Shown piece after piece: positions 1 to 8,252 of a DNA stretch of 64,000 nt. The first letter of the stretch is position 1. The number at the start of each line of letters is the position of its first letter. The stretch comes from Mycobacterium sp. (lineage in GTDB: Bacteria > Actinomycetota > Actinomycetes > Mycobacteriales > Mycobacteriaceae). The DNA lies in assembly GCA_020438845.1 (NCBI GenBank), contig JAGQTV010000072.1, forward strand, positions 106,494-170,493, in the 5' to 3' direction. The position numbers and the translations under genes were made by a program. The notes under the pieces are model-generated. The model did not search any database and was not told the origin of the DNA. It saw only the letters and a program-made list of their open reading frames with translations.

Positions 1-773
1 GCTATCTGGAGCAGGCCGCACCGGATATCACCAGTCTCGGCTTCCCCCTCTACGATCCGCGCTACGCCGACGTGCGCGTGCGACGGGCGCTGTCCATGGC
101 GATCGACCGCAAGGCGATCGTCGATGCGATATTCCTGGGAACCCGGGTGGCGGCCGACTCGTTCGCTCCGCCCACCGTGGTCGGCTACCGCGCCAACGCA
201 TGCGGCAAGTGGTGCGAGTACCACCCCGACGAGGCCAAGAAGCTGCTCGCCGAAGCCAACTTCGACTCATCCCAGCCCGTCGAGATCTGGTTCAACGCGG
301 GCGCCGGCCATGACGGCTGGATGACCGCGGTGGCCAATATGTTTCGCAAGATCGGACTGAGCTACAAGCTGCGCGGCAACCTGCAGTTCAACGAGTTCCT
401 CTCCAAACGCGACGCCAAGGAGATGACCGGACCGTTCCGGTTGGCCTGGGTCATGGACTACCCGTCGATCGAGAACTTCCTTGCCCCCCAGTACGCCACG
501 GCGGCGTTGGCGCCAGCGGGTTCGAACACCACGTTCTACAGCAACCCCAAGTTCGACGCGGCGTTGGCGGCCGGCAACCGGGCCCATGACATCGACGATG
601 CCAACAAGGCCTACCAGCAGGCCGAGGACATCCTCGTCAACGACCTGCCGGGCACGCCGGTGTTCTACGGCATGGACCAGACGGTCTGGAGCAAGCGGGT
701 GTCTGACGTGCATTACGACATCCGCAACGACGTCGTGCTCGAAGACGTGATCGTCGACGGGAAGGCGGTGTGA
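1..773 (+). CDS. ABC transporter substrate-binding protein, family 5 (peptide/nickel type), 5'-truncated
   Basis: The reading frame is open from the first base of the window and ends at a TGA at 771-773, so only about the last 256 residues are present. Sequence such as DPRYADVRVRRALSMAIDRK, followed by a long alpha/beta C-terminal lobe, is typical of the DppA/OppA (SBP_bac_5) family, which binds oligopeptides or similar ligands outside the membrane and delivers them to a permease. The permease genes follow 15 bp downstream on the same strand, giving the standard binding protein-permease-permease-ATPase order. The signal peptide and N-terminal lobe lie left of the window. The ligand cannot be inferred from what is visible. 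Confidence 0.93.
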   Translation, partial: YLEQAAPDITSLGFPLYDPRYADVRVRRALSMAIDRKAIVDAIFLGTRVAADSFAPPTVVGYRANACGKWCEYHPDEAKKLLAEANFDSSQPVEIWFNAGAGHDGWMTAVANMFRKIGLSYKLRGNLQFNEFLSKRDAKEMTGPFRLAWVMDYPSIENFLAPQYATAALAPAGSNTTFYSNPKFDAALAAGNRAHDIDDANKAYQQAEDILVNDLPGTPVFYGMDQTVWSKRVSDVHYDIRNDVVLEDVIVDGKAV

Positions 774-788
774 TCCGGTGAAGAACTC

Positions 789-1712
789 ATGACCCGCTAC
801 ATCGTCCGCCGCCTGCTGCTGACCATCCCGGTTCTCATCGGCGCCTCGCTGTTGATCTATGCGATGGTCTACCTGTTGCCCGGCGATCCAGTGCGGGCAT
901 TGGCCGGCGACCGTCCGCTCAGCCCGGCGGTGCAGGCGCAGATCCGCGCCGACTACAACCTCGACGACCCGTTCGCGGTCCAGTACGGCAAGTACATCTG
1001 GGGCCTGTTGCATGGTGACTTCGGCGAGGATTTCTCCGGCCGGCCGGTGCTGGAGATCATCAGCCAACGCCTCCCAGTGACCGTCAAGCTGACCATCGTC
1101 GCCGTGATCTTCGAATCCCTGTTCGGCATCACCGCCGGCATCCTGGCCTCGCTGCGCCGAAACTCGTTCTTCGACAACCTGGTTCTGGTCTCCACCACCC
1201 TGCTGGTGTCGATCCCCGTCTTCGTGCTGGGCTTCCTGGCCCAATACCTGTTCGGGTTCAAACTCGGCTGGTTCCCCATCGCCGGCGTCGCCGACGGCTG
1301 GGTCAGCTACCTGTTGCCCGGGTTGGTCCTAGCCTCGCTGTCCATGGCCTACGTGGCACGCCTGACCAGATCGGCCATGCTGGAATCGTTTTCGGCGGAC
1401 TTCATCCGTACCGCGCGGGCCAAGGGTGTCGGCCGTACGCGGATCATCCTGCGTCATGCCTTCCGCAACAGCCTGATTCCCGTCGTCACATTCATCGGCG
1501 CCGACATCGGCTCACTGCTCGGCGGGGCCATCGTCACCGAGTCGGTGTTCAACCTGCCCGGCCTGGGCCGGGCCATCTTCGATGCGGTGCGCTCCCAGCA
1601 GGGCCCCGTAGTCGTCGGGATCGTCACGCTGATGGTGTTCTTCTACATCTTCTTCAACCTGGTCGTGGACGTTCTCTACGCAGTGATCGATCCCAGGATT
1701 CGCTATGACTAA
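789..1712 (+). CDS. Peptide ABC transporter permease, DppB/OppB family
   Basis: The 307-residue protein has an N-terminal membrane helix (about residues 9-30), the periplasmic/extracytoplasmic segment with LLPGDPVRAL that marks DppB-type permeases, and further helices over the C-terminal two thirds. The cytoplasmic coupling loop is visible as RTARAKGVGRTRIILRHAFRN, the EAA-like motif that docks to the ATPase. It forms half of the membrane channel with the next gene. It starts 15 bp after the binding protein gene. The C-terminus VIDPRIRYD is echoed in the short spacer before the next gene (see the duplication entry). Confidence 0.95.
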   Translation: MTRYIVRRLLLTIPVLIGASLLIYAMVYLLPGDPVRALAGDRPLSPAVQAQIRADYNLDDPFAVQYGKYIWGLLHGDFGEDFSGRPVLEIISQRLPVTVKLTIVAVIFESLFGITAGILASLRRNSFFDNLVLVSTTLLVSIPVFVLGFLAQYLFGFKLGWFPIAGVADGWVSYLLPGLVLASLSMAYVARLTRSAMLESFSADFIRTARAKGVGRTRIILRHAFRNSLIPVVTFIGADIGSLLGGAIVTESVFNLPGLGRAIFDAVRSQQGPVVVGIVTLMVFFYIFFNLVVDVLYAVIDPRIRYD

Positions 1713-1774
1713 GCCCAGACGCGACGTGGCCGTGCCAACTACAGCCGTGATCGATCCGAGGATCCTATGACTGA
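1683..1774. repeat. Imperfect direct duplication spanning the dppB-like/dppC-like junction
   Basis: About 28 bp at 1683-1711 (coding VIDPRI and the stop of the first permease) recur at 1747-1774, immediately covering the start of the second permease, with a few mismatches and one 1-2 bp length difference. The spacer also holds a 21-codon frame (1705-1770) starting at an ATG inside the first permease's end and again finishing with VIDPRI before a TGA that overlaps the next ATG. This looks like a small tandem duplication with retained translational coupling. Confidence 0.75.
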
Positions 1775-2654
1775 ACCCGCCAACATCGAGGCTGCTGAAC
1801 TAGTCGGGCAGGCCAGCGTCTGGGGCGACGCCTGGAAGTATCTGCGCACCAACCCGCTGTTCCTGGCCGGGTTGGTCATCATGGTGATCATGGTCGCGAT
1901 GGCGCTGTTCCCGTCGGTGTTCGCACTCGGCGCCGACCCGACCGACTGCGACCTGTCCATGTCGCGCCAGGCACCGAGCGCCGCCCACTGGTTCGGCATG
2001 GACCTCCAGGGCTGCGACTACTACTCCAACGTCATCTACGGCGCGCGAACCTCCGTGGCGATCGGGGTGCTGGCCGTCATCGGCGTCCTCATCATCGGCG
2101 TGCTGATCGGAGCGCTGGCCGGATACTTCGGCGGCTGGGCGGATTCCCTGCTGGCCCGGATCACCGACGTCTTCTTCGGCATTCCGTTGTTCCTGGGTGC
2201 CTTGATCCTCTTGACGGTGACGGCGCAGCGGTCGGTGTGGACGGTCTCGCTGGCCCTGGTTGTCTTCGGCTGGATGACGGCCATGCGCCTGGTCCGCTCG
2301 TCGGTGGTGTCCATCCGCGGGTCGGACTACGTGTTGGCCGCCCAGGCACTCGGGGCTTCGTCGGGCCGGATCCTGGTGCGCCACATCCTGCCCAACGCGC
2401 TGGCGCCCGTTCTCATCTACGCCACGATCGCGGTCGGCACCTTCATCTCGGCGGAGGCGGCACTGACCTATCTCGGTATCGGCCTTCAGGCGCCGGAGAT
2501 CTCCTGGGGTCTGCAGATCAATGTGGCGCAGTCGCTGATCGGCAGTTCGCCGCATCTGTTGTTCTTCCCGGCCCTGTTTCTGTCGCTGACGGTGCTGGGC
2601 TTCATCCTTCTCGGCGACGCACTACGCGACGCCCTGGACCCGAAGCGGCGCTGA
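1767..2654 (+). CDS. Peptide ABC transporter permease, DppC/OppC family
   Basis: The 295-residue second permease subunit has an N-terminal cytoplasmic stretch, a first helix at about residues 29-48, then a hydrophilic segment with HWFGMDLQGCD, which corresponds to the HxxGTDxxGRD-like region of DppC proteins. Five later helices flank the coupling loop YVLAAQALGASSGRILVRH. It pairs with the upstream permease. The ATG at 1767 overlaps the stop of a 21-codon frame in the spacer (ATGA), so its translation is probably coupled to upstream reading. The next gene begins 4 bp after its stop. Confidence 0.94.
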   Translation: MTEPANIEAAELVGQASVWGDAWKYLRTNPLFLAGLVIMVIMVAMALFPSVFALGADPTDCDLSMSRQAPSAAHWFGMDLQGCDYYSNVIYGARTSVAIGVLAVIGVLIIGVLIGALAGYFGGWADSLLARITDVFFGIPLFLGALILLTVTAQRSVWTVSLALVVFGWMTAMRLVRSSVVSIRGSDYVLAAQALGASSGRILVRHILPNALAPVLIYATIAVGTFISAEAALTYLGIGLQAPEISWGLQINVAQSLIGSSPHLLFFPALFLSLTVLGFILLGDALRDALDPKRR

Positions 2655-2658
2655 CATC

Positions 2659-4332
2659 ATGACGGAAGCGAAATACCCACTGCTGCAGATACGCGATCTC
2701 ACCATCGACTTCGCCGTCAACAAAGCCTGGATTCCGGCCGTGCGCGGAATCGACCTCGACCTCGCCCAGGGCGAGGTGCTGGCCTTGGTTGGTGAATCTG
2801 GTTCGGGTAAGTCGACTTTGGCCATGTCCGTGCCCGGGCTACTGGCAGACAACGCCCGACTGAAGGGCAGCATCCGGCTGGCCGGACAGGAGTTGGCGGG
2901 TGCCGACGAAGGGACGCTGAACGCCGTGCGCGGGGGCAAGGTCGGCGTGGTGTTCCAGGAACCGATGACGGCGTTCAACCCCGTTTACACCATCGGCTGG
3001 CAGATCATCGAGGCGATCCGGATGCACCGTGACGTCTCAGAGGCACAGGCCCGCTCCCGGGCAATCGAACTGCTGGAGTTGGTCGACATGCCCGATCCGG
3101 CGGCGCGGATGGACTATTACCCCCATCAGCTCTCCGGCGGGCAGCGTCAACGCGCAATGATCGCCCAGGCACTGGCGTGCGACCCGGTGCTGCTGATCGC
3201 CGACGAACCGACCACCGCTCTGGACGTGACCGTACAAGCCGAGATCCTGGACCTGCTCCGCGACCTGCGCGCCCGCGTCGACGCAGCAATCCTGCTGATC
3301 ACCCACGCCATGGGTGTGGTTGCCGACCTGGCCGACCGGATCATGGTGATGAAGGACGGCGCCGTCGTCGAGTCAGCTTCGGCGACAACGCTGTTCAACG
3401 ACCCGCAGCACCCCTACACCCGTGCGCTGCTGGCCGCAGTCCCGCATCTGGGCGCCGGCCGGCTGCGGGTCTCCGACGTCGAGCCGGCACCGGAACCGGC
3501 CGCCCCCGTCGCGGCGCTGTCGTTCCGCAACGCCACCATCGAGTTCAAGTCCGGGCCCAAGAAGACCTTCCGGGCGGTCGACTCGGTGGATCTTGAGGTC
3601 GCCGCCGGGGAGGTCGTCGGCCTGGTCGGCGAATCCGGTTCGGGCAAGTCGACGCTGGGCAAGGCTGCGGTGGGACTGGTTCGCCTGACCTCCGGGACGG
3701 TGACGCTGGCCGGCACCGACATCACCACACTGTCCCAGCGGGGCCTGCGGGAGCCCCGCAAGAAGGTCGGCGTCATATTCCAGGACCCGGGCTCGTCGCT
3801 GAACCCCCGCTGGCCCATCGGGCAGGCGATCGCCGAGCCGCTGGCCTTGCACACCGGCCTGTCGGCCAGCCAGCGGGCGAGCCGCGTCGACGAGCTTCTC
3901 GAGCAGGTCCAACTCGACCGCTCACTGCGCAACCGCTACCCGCACCAGCTTTCCGGTGGTCAGCGCCAGCGGATCGGTATCGCCCGGGCGCTGGCGCTGA
4001 ACCCGGCGCTGGTCATCGCCGACGAGCCGACATCAGCCCTGGATGTCTCGGTGCAGGCCCGGGTGCTGCGCCTACTGCGGGAAATTCAGGCCGAACACGG
4101 CTTCGCCTGCCTGTTCATCAGCCATGACCTCGCCGTCGTCGAGGAACTCTCCGACCGCATCGCGGTGATGCAATCTGGCGGGCTCGTCGAGTCCGGCCCC
4201 GCCGAGGCCGTCCTGCACAATCCCACCGAGCCGTACACCGCCCGCTTGATCGCCGCCGTGCCGGTGCCAGACCCCGCCGAGCAGGCTCGCCGCCGGGAAG
4301 AGCGCCTCGCCGCAGCACGCGCAACGGGCTGA
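2659..4332 (+). CDS. Fused double ATP-binding protein of the peptide ABC importer (DppD-DppF type)
   Basis: Two complete ABC ATPase domains lie in one 557-residue chain. Domain 1 has Walker A GESGSGKS at residues 45-52, signature LSGGQ from 158 and Walker B ending IADEP near 180-184. Domain 2 has GESGSGKS at 324-331, LSGGQ from 431 and ADEP at 454-457. Each domain ends with the oligopeptide-type C-terminal extension (for example HPYTRALLAAVP). Other organisms encode these as separate DppD and DppF proteins; fusion is common in actinobacteria. It energises import by the preceding permeases and ends the operon, converging on the decarboxylase gene with no gap. Confidence 0.95.
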   Translation: MTEAKYPLLQIRDLTIDFAVNKAWIPAVRGIDLDLAQGEVLALVGESGSGKSTLAMSVPGLLADNARLKGSIRLAGQELAGADEGTLNAVRGGKVGVVFQEPMTAFNPVYTIGWQIIEAIRMHRDVSEAQARSRAIELLELVDMPDPAARMDYYPHQLSGGQRQRAMIAQALACDPVLLIADEPTTALDVTVQAEILDLLRDLRARVDAAILLITHAMGVVADLADRIMVMKDGAVVESASATTLFNDPQHPYTRALLAAVPHLGAGRLRVSDVEPAPEPAAPVAALSFRNATIEFKSGPKKTFRAVDSVDLEVAAGEVVGLVGESGSGKSTLGKAAVGLVRLTSGTVTLAGTDITTLSQRGLREPRKKVGVIFQDPGSSLNPRWPIGQAIAEPLALHTGLSASQRASRVDELLEQVQLDRSLRNRYPHQLSGGQRQRIGIARALALNPALVIADEPTSALDVSVQARVLRLLREIQAEHGFACLFISHDLAVVEELSDRIAVMQSGGLVESGPAEAVLHNPTEPYTARLIAAVPVPDPAEQARRREERLAAARATG

Positions 4333-5772
4333 TTACTGGTCGACGACCAGGATGGTCTCCAGGGTCGGGTCGCTGCAGTAGGCAATGCGGCAGAACCTGC
4401 TTGCCGCTCTGATCGCGTCGAGCGACTCCCGGGTCACCCGTTCGCCCGGCGCCAGCAGCGGCACTCCGGGAGGGTAGGGACAGAACTGTTCGGCGCTCAC
4501 CTCGCCGATCGCATCAGCCGCCGCTACCCGGCGGCGACCACGCAGAAACGCCTCGCGCGGGGTCAGCACCACGTCCGGCTCGATCCGCCACACCGACAGC
4601 CGCGAGGGCGGCCGCCGCTCGCCGCGGTGGGCTTCGATCAGTGCGGCCAGGAGGTCGGCGAACTCCATGATCCATTCCGGCTCGTCCGCCACACTGACCG
4701 TGAAGACGAGGGTGTCGTGATCGGCGGACTCGGCACCATGACCCAGGTGCCAGAGTTCCTGCCCGAGGACGGCACCGTCCGCCCCCGTCCCGGGCAGGAT
4801 GAGCGTCAGCTTCGTCGGATCGACGGGGCACCCGGCGGTCGCGTCGTCCAGAACCACCAGCCCGGGAACCCGCGCCAGCCTTCGTCGGGCGTCCGCGACA
4901 GCCTCGATGATCAGGTTCAGCCGGTTGAGTCCGTCCCGCTCCATCGCTGCCCGCGTGCCGTCGATGGTCGCCAGCAACGTCCCGGAGGGTGACGTGGTGC
5001 TCGTGAGATCGACCCAGCGATCCAGCGTTTCCCGGGGCAAGATCGTCTCGCGCATACTCACCACGGCTGTCTGCGAGTAGCCGAGCAGGCTTTTGTGCAC
5101 GCTGGTGACGGCGAAGTCGGCTCCCTGGCGAATCGCACCACGACCGGGCAGGAAGTCCAAGTGCGCGCCCCATGCCTGGTCGATGCAGAGCGGTTCGCGC
5201 CGGGCATGGGCGGATACCGCAAGTGCGGCGACGTCCGACAGCGTTCCGATGTAGGAGGGCGAGGTGGCGAAAAAGCCGTTGACCGGCTCGGTGATCGCAT
5301 CGAGACTGGCCGCCTCCATGCCGATCGGCAGATGAAACTCCGGGTGCAGCCGAGGGTAGATCCACACCGGCCGGGCGCCGATCAGTACCAGCCCGGCTTG
5401 GGTGCTGCGGTGTGAGGTCCGATCGATTGCGATGGGGACGTCCTGGTCCCCGATGGTTCCGAGGGCGGCAATGTTGCCCTGGGACGATCCGCCGAGCAAG
5501 AACCGGCTGAAGTCCGCGCCGACCGCGCGAGCCCAGAGTTCCTCCGCTTTAGTGAGATAGCCGTGGCTGTAGGCGTTGTCGTCAACCCCGCCTTGCAGCG
5601 GGACGTCGTCACGGACCGTGTCGCCTATCAGGTCGTAGGCCCAACCGGCGGTTCCCGACGTGAACCGCATCTTATGGCCGGGCACCTGCATGGGCCGACG
5701 CGCTGCCGCCCGGGCCTGACGCCACGCATCGACCAGAGGTGTTGAAGGGGAAGAGATCCTATCCGGCTCCAT
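4333..5772 (-). CDS. Orn/Lys/Arg-family PLP-dependent decarboxylase
   Basis: The 479-residue protein starts MEPDRISSPSTPLVDAW at an ATG on the minus strand (5772). It has the motif QVPGHK near residue 30, typical of the prokaryotic fold-I amino acid decarboxylases, a nucleotide-like loop GGSSQGNIAAL, and the PLP-binding lysine in SVHKSLLGYSQ (K227). Length matches the short biosynthetic arginine/lysine/ornithine decarboxylases (about 480 residues) rather than the long inducible enzymes. The reaction would be decarboxylation of a basic amino acid toward polyamines; the substrate is not decidable here. The frame stays open upstream for about 350 codons, but that part lies antisense to the acyltransferase and is not protein-like. 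It could also be called an aminotransferase-class protein. Confidence 0.88.
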   Translation of the reverse strand: MEPDRISSPSTPLVDAWRQARAAARRPMQVPGHKMRFTSGTAGWAYDLIGDTVRDDVPLQGGVDDNAYSHGYLTKAEELWARAVGADFSRFLLGGSSQGNIAALGTIGDQDVPIAIDRTSHRSTQAGLVLIGARPVWIYPRLHPEFHLPIGMEAASLDAITEPVNGFFATSPSYIGTLSDVAALAVSAHARREPLCIDQAWGAHLDFLPGRGAIRQGADFAVTSVHKSLLGYSQTAVVSMRETILPRETLDRWVDLTSTTSPSGTLLATIDGTRAAMERDGLNRLNLIIEAVADARRRLARVPGLVVLDDATAGCPVDPTKLTLILPGTGADGAVLGQELWHLGHGAESADHDTLVFTVSVADEPEWIMEFADLLAALIEAHRGERRPPSRLSVWRIEPDVVLTPREAFLRGRRRVAAADAIGEVSAEQFCPYPPGVPLLAPGERVTRESLDAIRAASRFCRIAYCSDPTLETILVVDQ

Positions 5773-5970
5773 CGTGCCACTCCTGATCACAGCGAGAAGC
5801 GCGCTGGCTGCTCGGCGGCATGCCGAACCCCACTGCTGCACTCGCAGCGCAATACTAAACGCGGAAATGCCTGTCCGGCAGGGCATTCTTGGACTTGCGC
5901 CGCAGCGATGCCCCAGCCCTGGGCCGGCAGATGCATCCGGCGGGGGCATCCGCATTGGCATACTGTCGTC
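5773..5970. promoter_or_regulatory. Divergent promoter region with imperfect palindrome
   Basis: This 198-bp gap separates the divergent decarboxylase and acyltransferase genes and must hold both promoters. At 5866-5887 there is an imperfect inverted repeat, aatgcctg / caggGcatt with one extra G, around a 5-nt centre, a possible operator. A CATACT hexamer (5959-5964) lies 6 nt before the GTG at 5971 and could serve a leaderless transcript. These sites are inferred from pattern only. Confidence 0.35.
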
Positions 5971-6813
5971 GTGACCGACAGTGAGCTTGATCCCAAGGGT
6001 GACCCGGCGGTGCCCGAACCACCATCCGCTGACGAAATCGCTCGGGCGCTGCGACTGGCCGAACCGTTGCGCAAACTGATCAACCCCAAGGTCTACGGCA
6101 TCGAGAACGTCCCGAATCGGCGCGCTCTGCTGGTTGGCAACCATACGGTGATGGGGATGCTCGACTCCCCGCTGATGTGCGCCGAACTGTGGGAGCGCGG
6201 CATCATCGTCCGCTCCCTTGGGGACCACGCCCATTTCAAGATCCCGGTCTGGCGGGATGTCCTGACGGCCTTCGGCGTTGTCGACGGCACCCGGGCGATC
6301 ACCTCGGAGTTGATGCGCCGCGACGAGGTGATCCTGGTCTACCCCGGCGGCGGACGCGAGGTCGCCAAGCGCAAAGGCGAGAAATATCAACTCATTTGGA
6401 AGAACCGGATGGGATTCGCACGCCTGGCCGTCCAGCATGGCTACACCATCGTGCCGTTCGCCGCGGTGGGTGCCGAGGAAGCCGTCGACATCGTGATGGA
6501 TGGTGACAACCCCTTGCTCGCCCCCACCCGAATGTTGGTCGAGAAGGTGTTGGGCAGCACCGAGGCGATGCCGATCACCCGCGGCATCGGACTCACGCCC
6601 TTTCCGCGCCCGGAACGCCAGTACTACTGGTTCGGCGATCCGATTTCGACCGAGAATGTGCAAGGCCGGCAGGACGATGACGCCGTCGTGAGGCACGTAC
6701 GCGAGGACACCAAGAAAGCTATCGAAGACGGGATGGACTTTCTGCTTGCCGAACGAGAGAAGGACCCCAACCGATCTGTCGTCAAGCGCCTTCTCGGCCC
6801 GGAACGTCGGTAG
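5971..6813 (+). CDS. Lysophospholipid/diacylglycerol-type acyltransferase
   Basis: The 280-residue protein is read from a GTG at 5971; an upstream ATG at 5908 gives an unlikely Arg/His-rich extension. The acceptor/catalytic motif is GNHTVMGMLD (H58 and D65), spaced as in the DGAT2/phytyl-ester-synthase-like acyltransferases rather than the HX4D of PlsC. VYPGGGREVAKRKGEKYQL resembles the FPEG-type substrate-binding motif. No obvious long hydrophobic segment is present beyond a short one around the active site. It probably transfers a fatty acyl group to a lipid alcohol at the membrane. It is divergent from the decarboxylase and convergent with the ThrE-like gene (4 bp gap). Confidence 0.85.
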   Translation: MTDSELDPKGDPAVPEPPSADEIARALRLAEPLRKLINPKVYGIENVPNRRALLVGNHTVMGMLDSPLMCAELWERGIIVRSLGDHAHFKIPVWRDVLTAFGVVDGTRAITSELMRRDEVILVYPGGGREVAKRKGEKYQLIWKNRMGFARLAVQHGYTIVPFAAVGAEEAVDIVMDGDNPLLAPTRMLVEKVLGSTEAMPITRGIGLTPFPRPERQYYWFGDPISTENVQGRQDDDAVVRHVREDTKKAIEDGMDFLLAEREKDPNRSVVKRLLGPERR

Positions 6814-6817
6814 CAGA

Positions 6818-8122
6818 TCAGGACTGCGCAAGAACCAAGGCGGCCGCCGATTTCTTCGGTTTGTCGGCGAAGGTGCGCACCAGGGTCCAGCCGACCAAGG
6901 TGCCCAACGCTATCGAGATGATCGCCGCCCCGGCCACACTCAAGGTGGCGGTATCGGCGAAGTCGCCGGACGCCTTGCGGCTCAACGACATGAACGCGAG
7001 CTGGCCTGGAACCAATGACCAGAATGCGGCCAGACTCAACACGGCGGAGGGCGGCGCGCCCTTGATCCGCGAGGCGAGCATCGCGAACGGGATAGCCACC
7101 ATCGCGGCGACGAAGCCGGAGTGGGCGTTGTCGAGGAAAAGCCCCGCGAGGTCCTGTGCCAGTGTGGCCACCGCGGTGGTCAACAGCAGCCAGACCAGCG
7201 AACCCCGGGGCGCGGAAAGATAGAAGTACAGGCCGGCGGCGATCACCACGATCGAGGCGTAGGAGGCCCACGGGCCCATGGGTGTGGACGGTGTGTGCGC
7301 CTGTACCTGACCGGCGATCCGCACCCCGAGGACCACCCCGTAGACCAGCAGACCCATCTGGGCCAGGCCGTAAACAGTCCGGCTGGCTCCGGAGATGATC
7401 CGGCCGTCGGCCAATTCGATGGCTCCCAACGCCAACGCCATACCCGGCAGGGTGGCGATCAGTGCGGGACTGATTATCCGCAGCAGTCCGTCGTTGGCGA
7501 CGTCGGCGACGAACCAGGTAGCCAGCAAGGTCACCACCAGTGCAGACAGGGTGGGCAGTATCGGCCCGAGGTTCGGGAAAGGTCGTGCGATCAGGACGAT
7601 CACGCCCACTACCAACCCCAGGAACAGATGAGCGGGTAGCCCTTTCCAAGACGGATCTATCGACATGCCGAAACCGACTGTGGTCACGGCATAACCAAGA
7701 GTTGTGAGCACCGGGCCGAACCGGGGCGGCTGCTTGCGTGCCGCGCGCACGGCGGCGACGGCATCGCTGGGAGCTATCGCTCCGGCGGCAGCCAGCCCGG
7801 CGATCTCGTCAACCTGCGAGGCCGTGCCCAACAAGCCTGACGGTTGCGCCGAGGCCTCCATCTGGTGGGTCGCGGTGCCGATCTGGATGAACAGCATGGT
7901 GGGCAACACCGCAGCTTGCACCGGTTCGGTGGTGTAGCGGGCGCCGATCTCGACCAGCCGCTGCTCGACAGCCTGGATCGGTTGGGCCGCCTCGACCAGC
8001 GCGATGCCGATCTCGCGCAGCATGGCGGCCACGTCGGTCGGGTCGTACTGGTCGGGGACTACCAGTGGCGGGGGGACCGGCTTGCGGAATGCGTCGGTGA
8101 TCCGGCTGGAGATGGAAGGCAT
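6818..8122 (-). CDS. Threonine/serine exporter family protein (ThrE, YjjP-YjjB fusion)
   Basis: The 434-residue protein starts MPSISSRITDAF at 8122; an in-frame GTG/ATG at 8155 would add 11 residues of no clear quality. An N-terminal soluble ThrE domain (about residues 20-150, with MLREIGIALVEAAQPIQAVE) is followed by about ten hydrophobic segments, the combined DUF1212/DUF3815 arrangement of corynebacterial ThrE, which exports threonine and serine by proton antiport. The N-terminal amphipathic domain and total length fit that family. It stands alone, after an intergenic hairpin that separates it from the amidohydrolase gene upstream. Confidence 0.88.
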   Translation of the reverse strand: MPSISSRITDAFRKPVPPPLVVPDQYDPTDVAAMLREIGIALVEAAQPIQAVEQRLVEIGARYTTEPVQAAVLPTMLFIQIGTATHQMEASAQPSGLLGTASQVDEIAGLAAAGAIAPSDAVAAVRAARKQPPRFGPVLTTLGYAVTTVGFGMSIDPSWKGLPAHLFLGLVVGVIVLIARPFPNLGPILPTLSALVVTLLATWFVADVANDGLLRIISPALIATLPGMALALGAIELADGRIISGASRTVYGLAQMGLLVYGVVLGVRIAGQVQAHTPSTPMGPWASYASIVVIAAGLYFYLSAPRGSLVWLLLTTAVATLAQDLAGLFLDNAHSGFVAAMVAIPFAMLASRIKGAPPSAVLSLAAFWSLVPGQLAFMSLSRKASGDFADTATLSVAGAAIISIALGTLVGWTLVRTFADKPKKSAAALVLAQS

Positions 8123-8174
8123 GCAGCCATGATGACCTGCCGGGGCCGATGCCACGCACCCTCCGGCCCACCAC

Positions 8175-8229
8175 GAGTGTGCGGTTTCGTACGCGACACG
8201 CCGTCAGCGCCGTCGAAATCCGCACACTC
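8175..8229. repeat. Long intergenic inverted repeat
   Basis: Arms gagtgtgcggtttcg (8175-8189) and cgaaatccgcacactc (8214-8229) pair over 15 bp with a single bulged T, around a 24-nt loop. It lies between the end of the amidohydrolase gene and the start of the thrE-like gene, both on the minus strand. It could act as a terminator for the former, but no U-run follows. The perfect outer 10 bp and its isolated position suggest a member of a short intergenic palindromic repeat family. Confidence 0.7.
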
Positions 8230-8252
8230 AGCCCATTCGCCAAGGCCGACGC

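Noticed and set aside
5773-6831. N-terminal extension of the decarboxylase frame on the minus strand
   Set aside because: It is antisense to the acyltransferase gene, with protein composition typical of a shadow frame; a good ATG exists at 5772.
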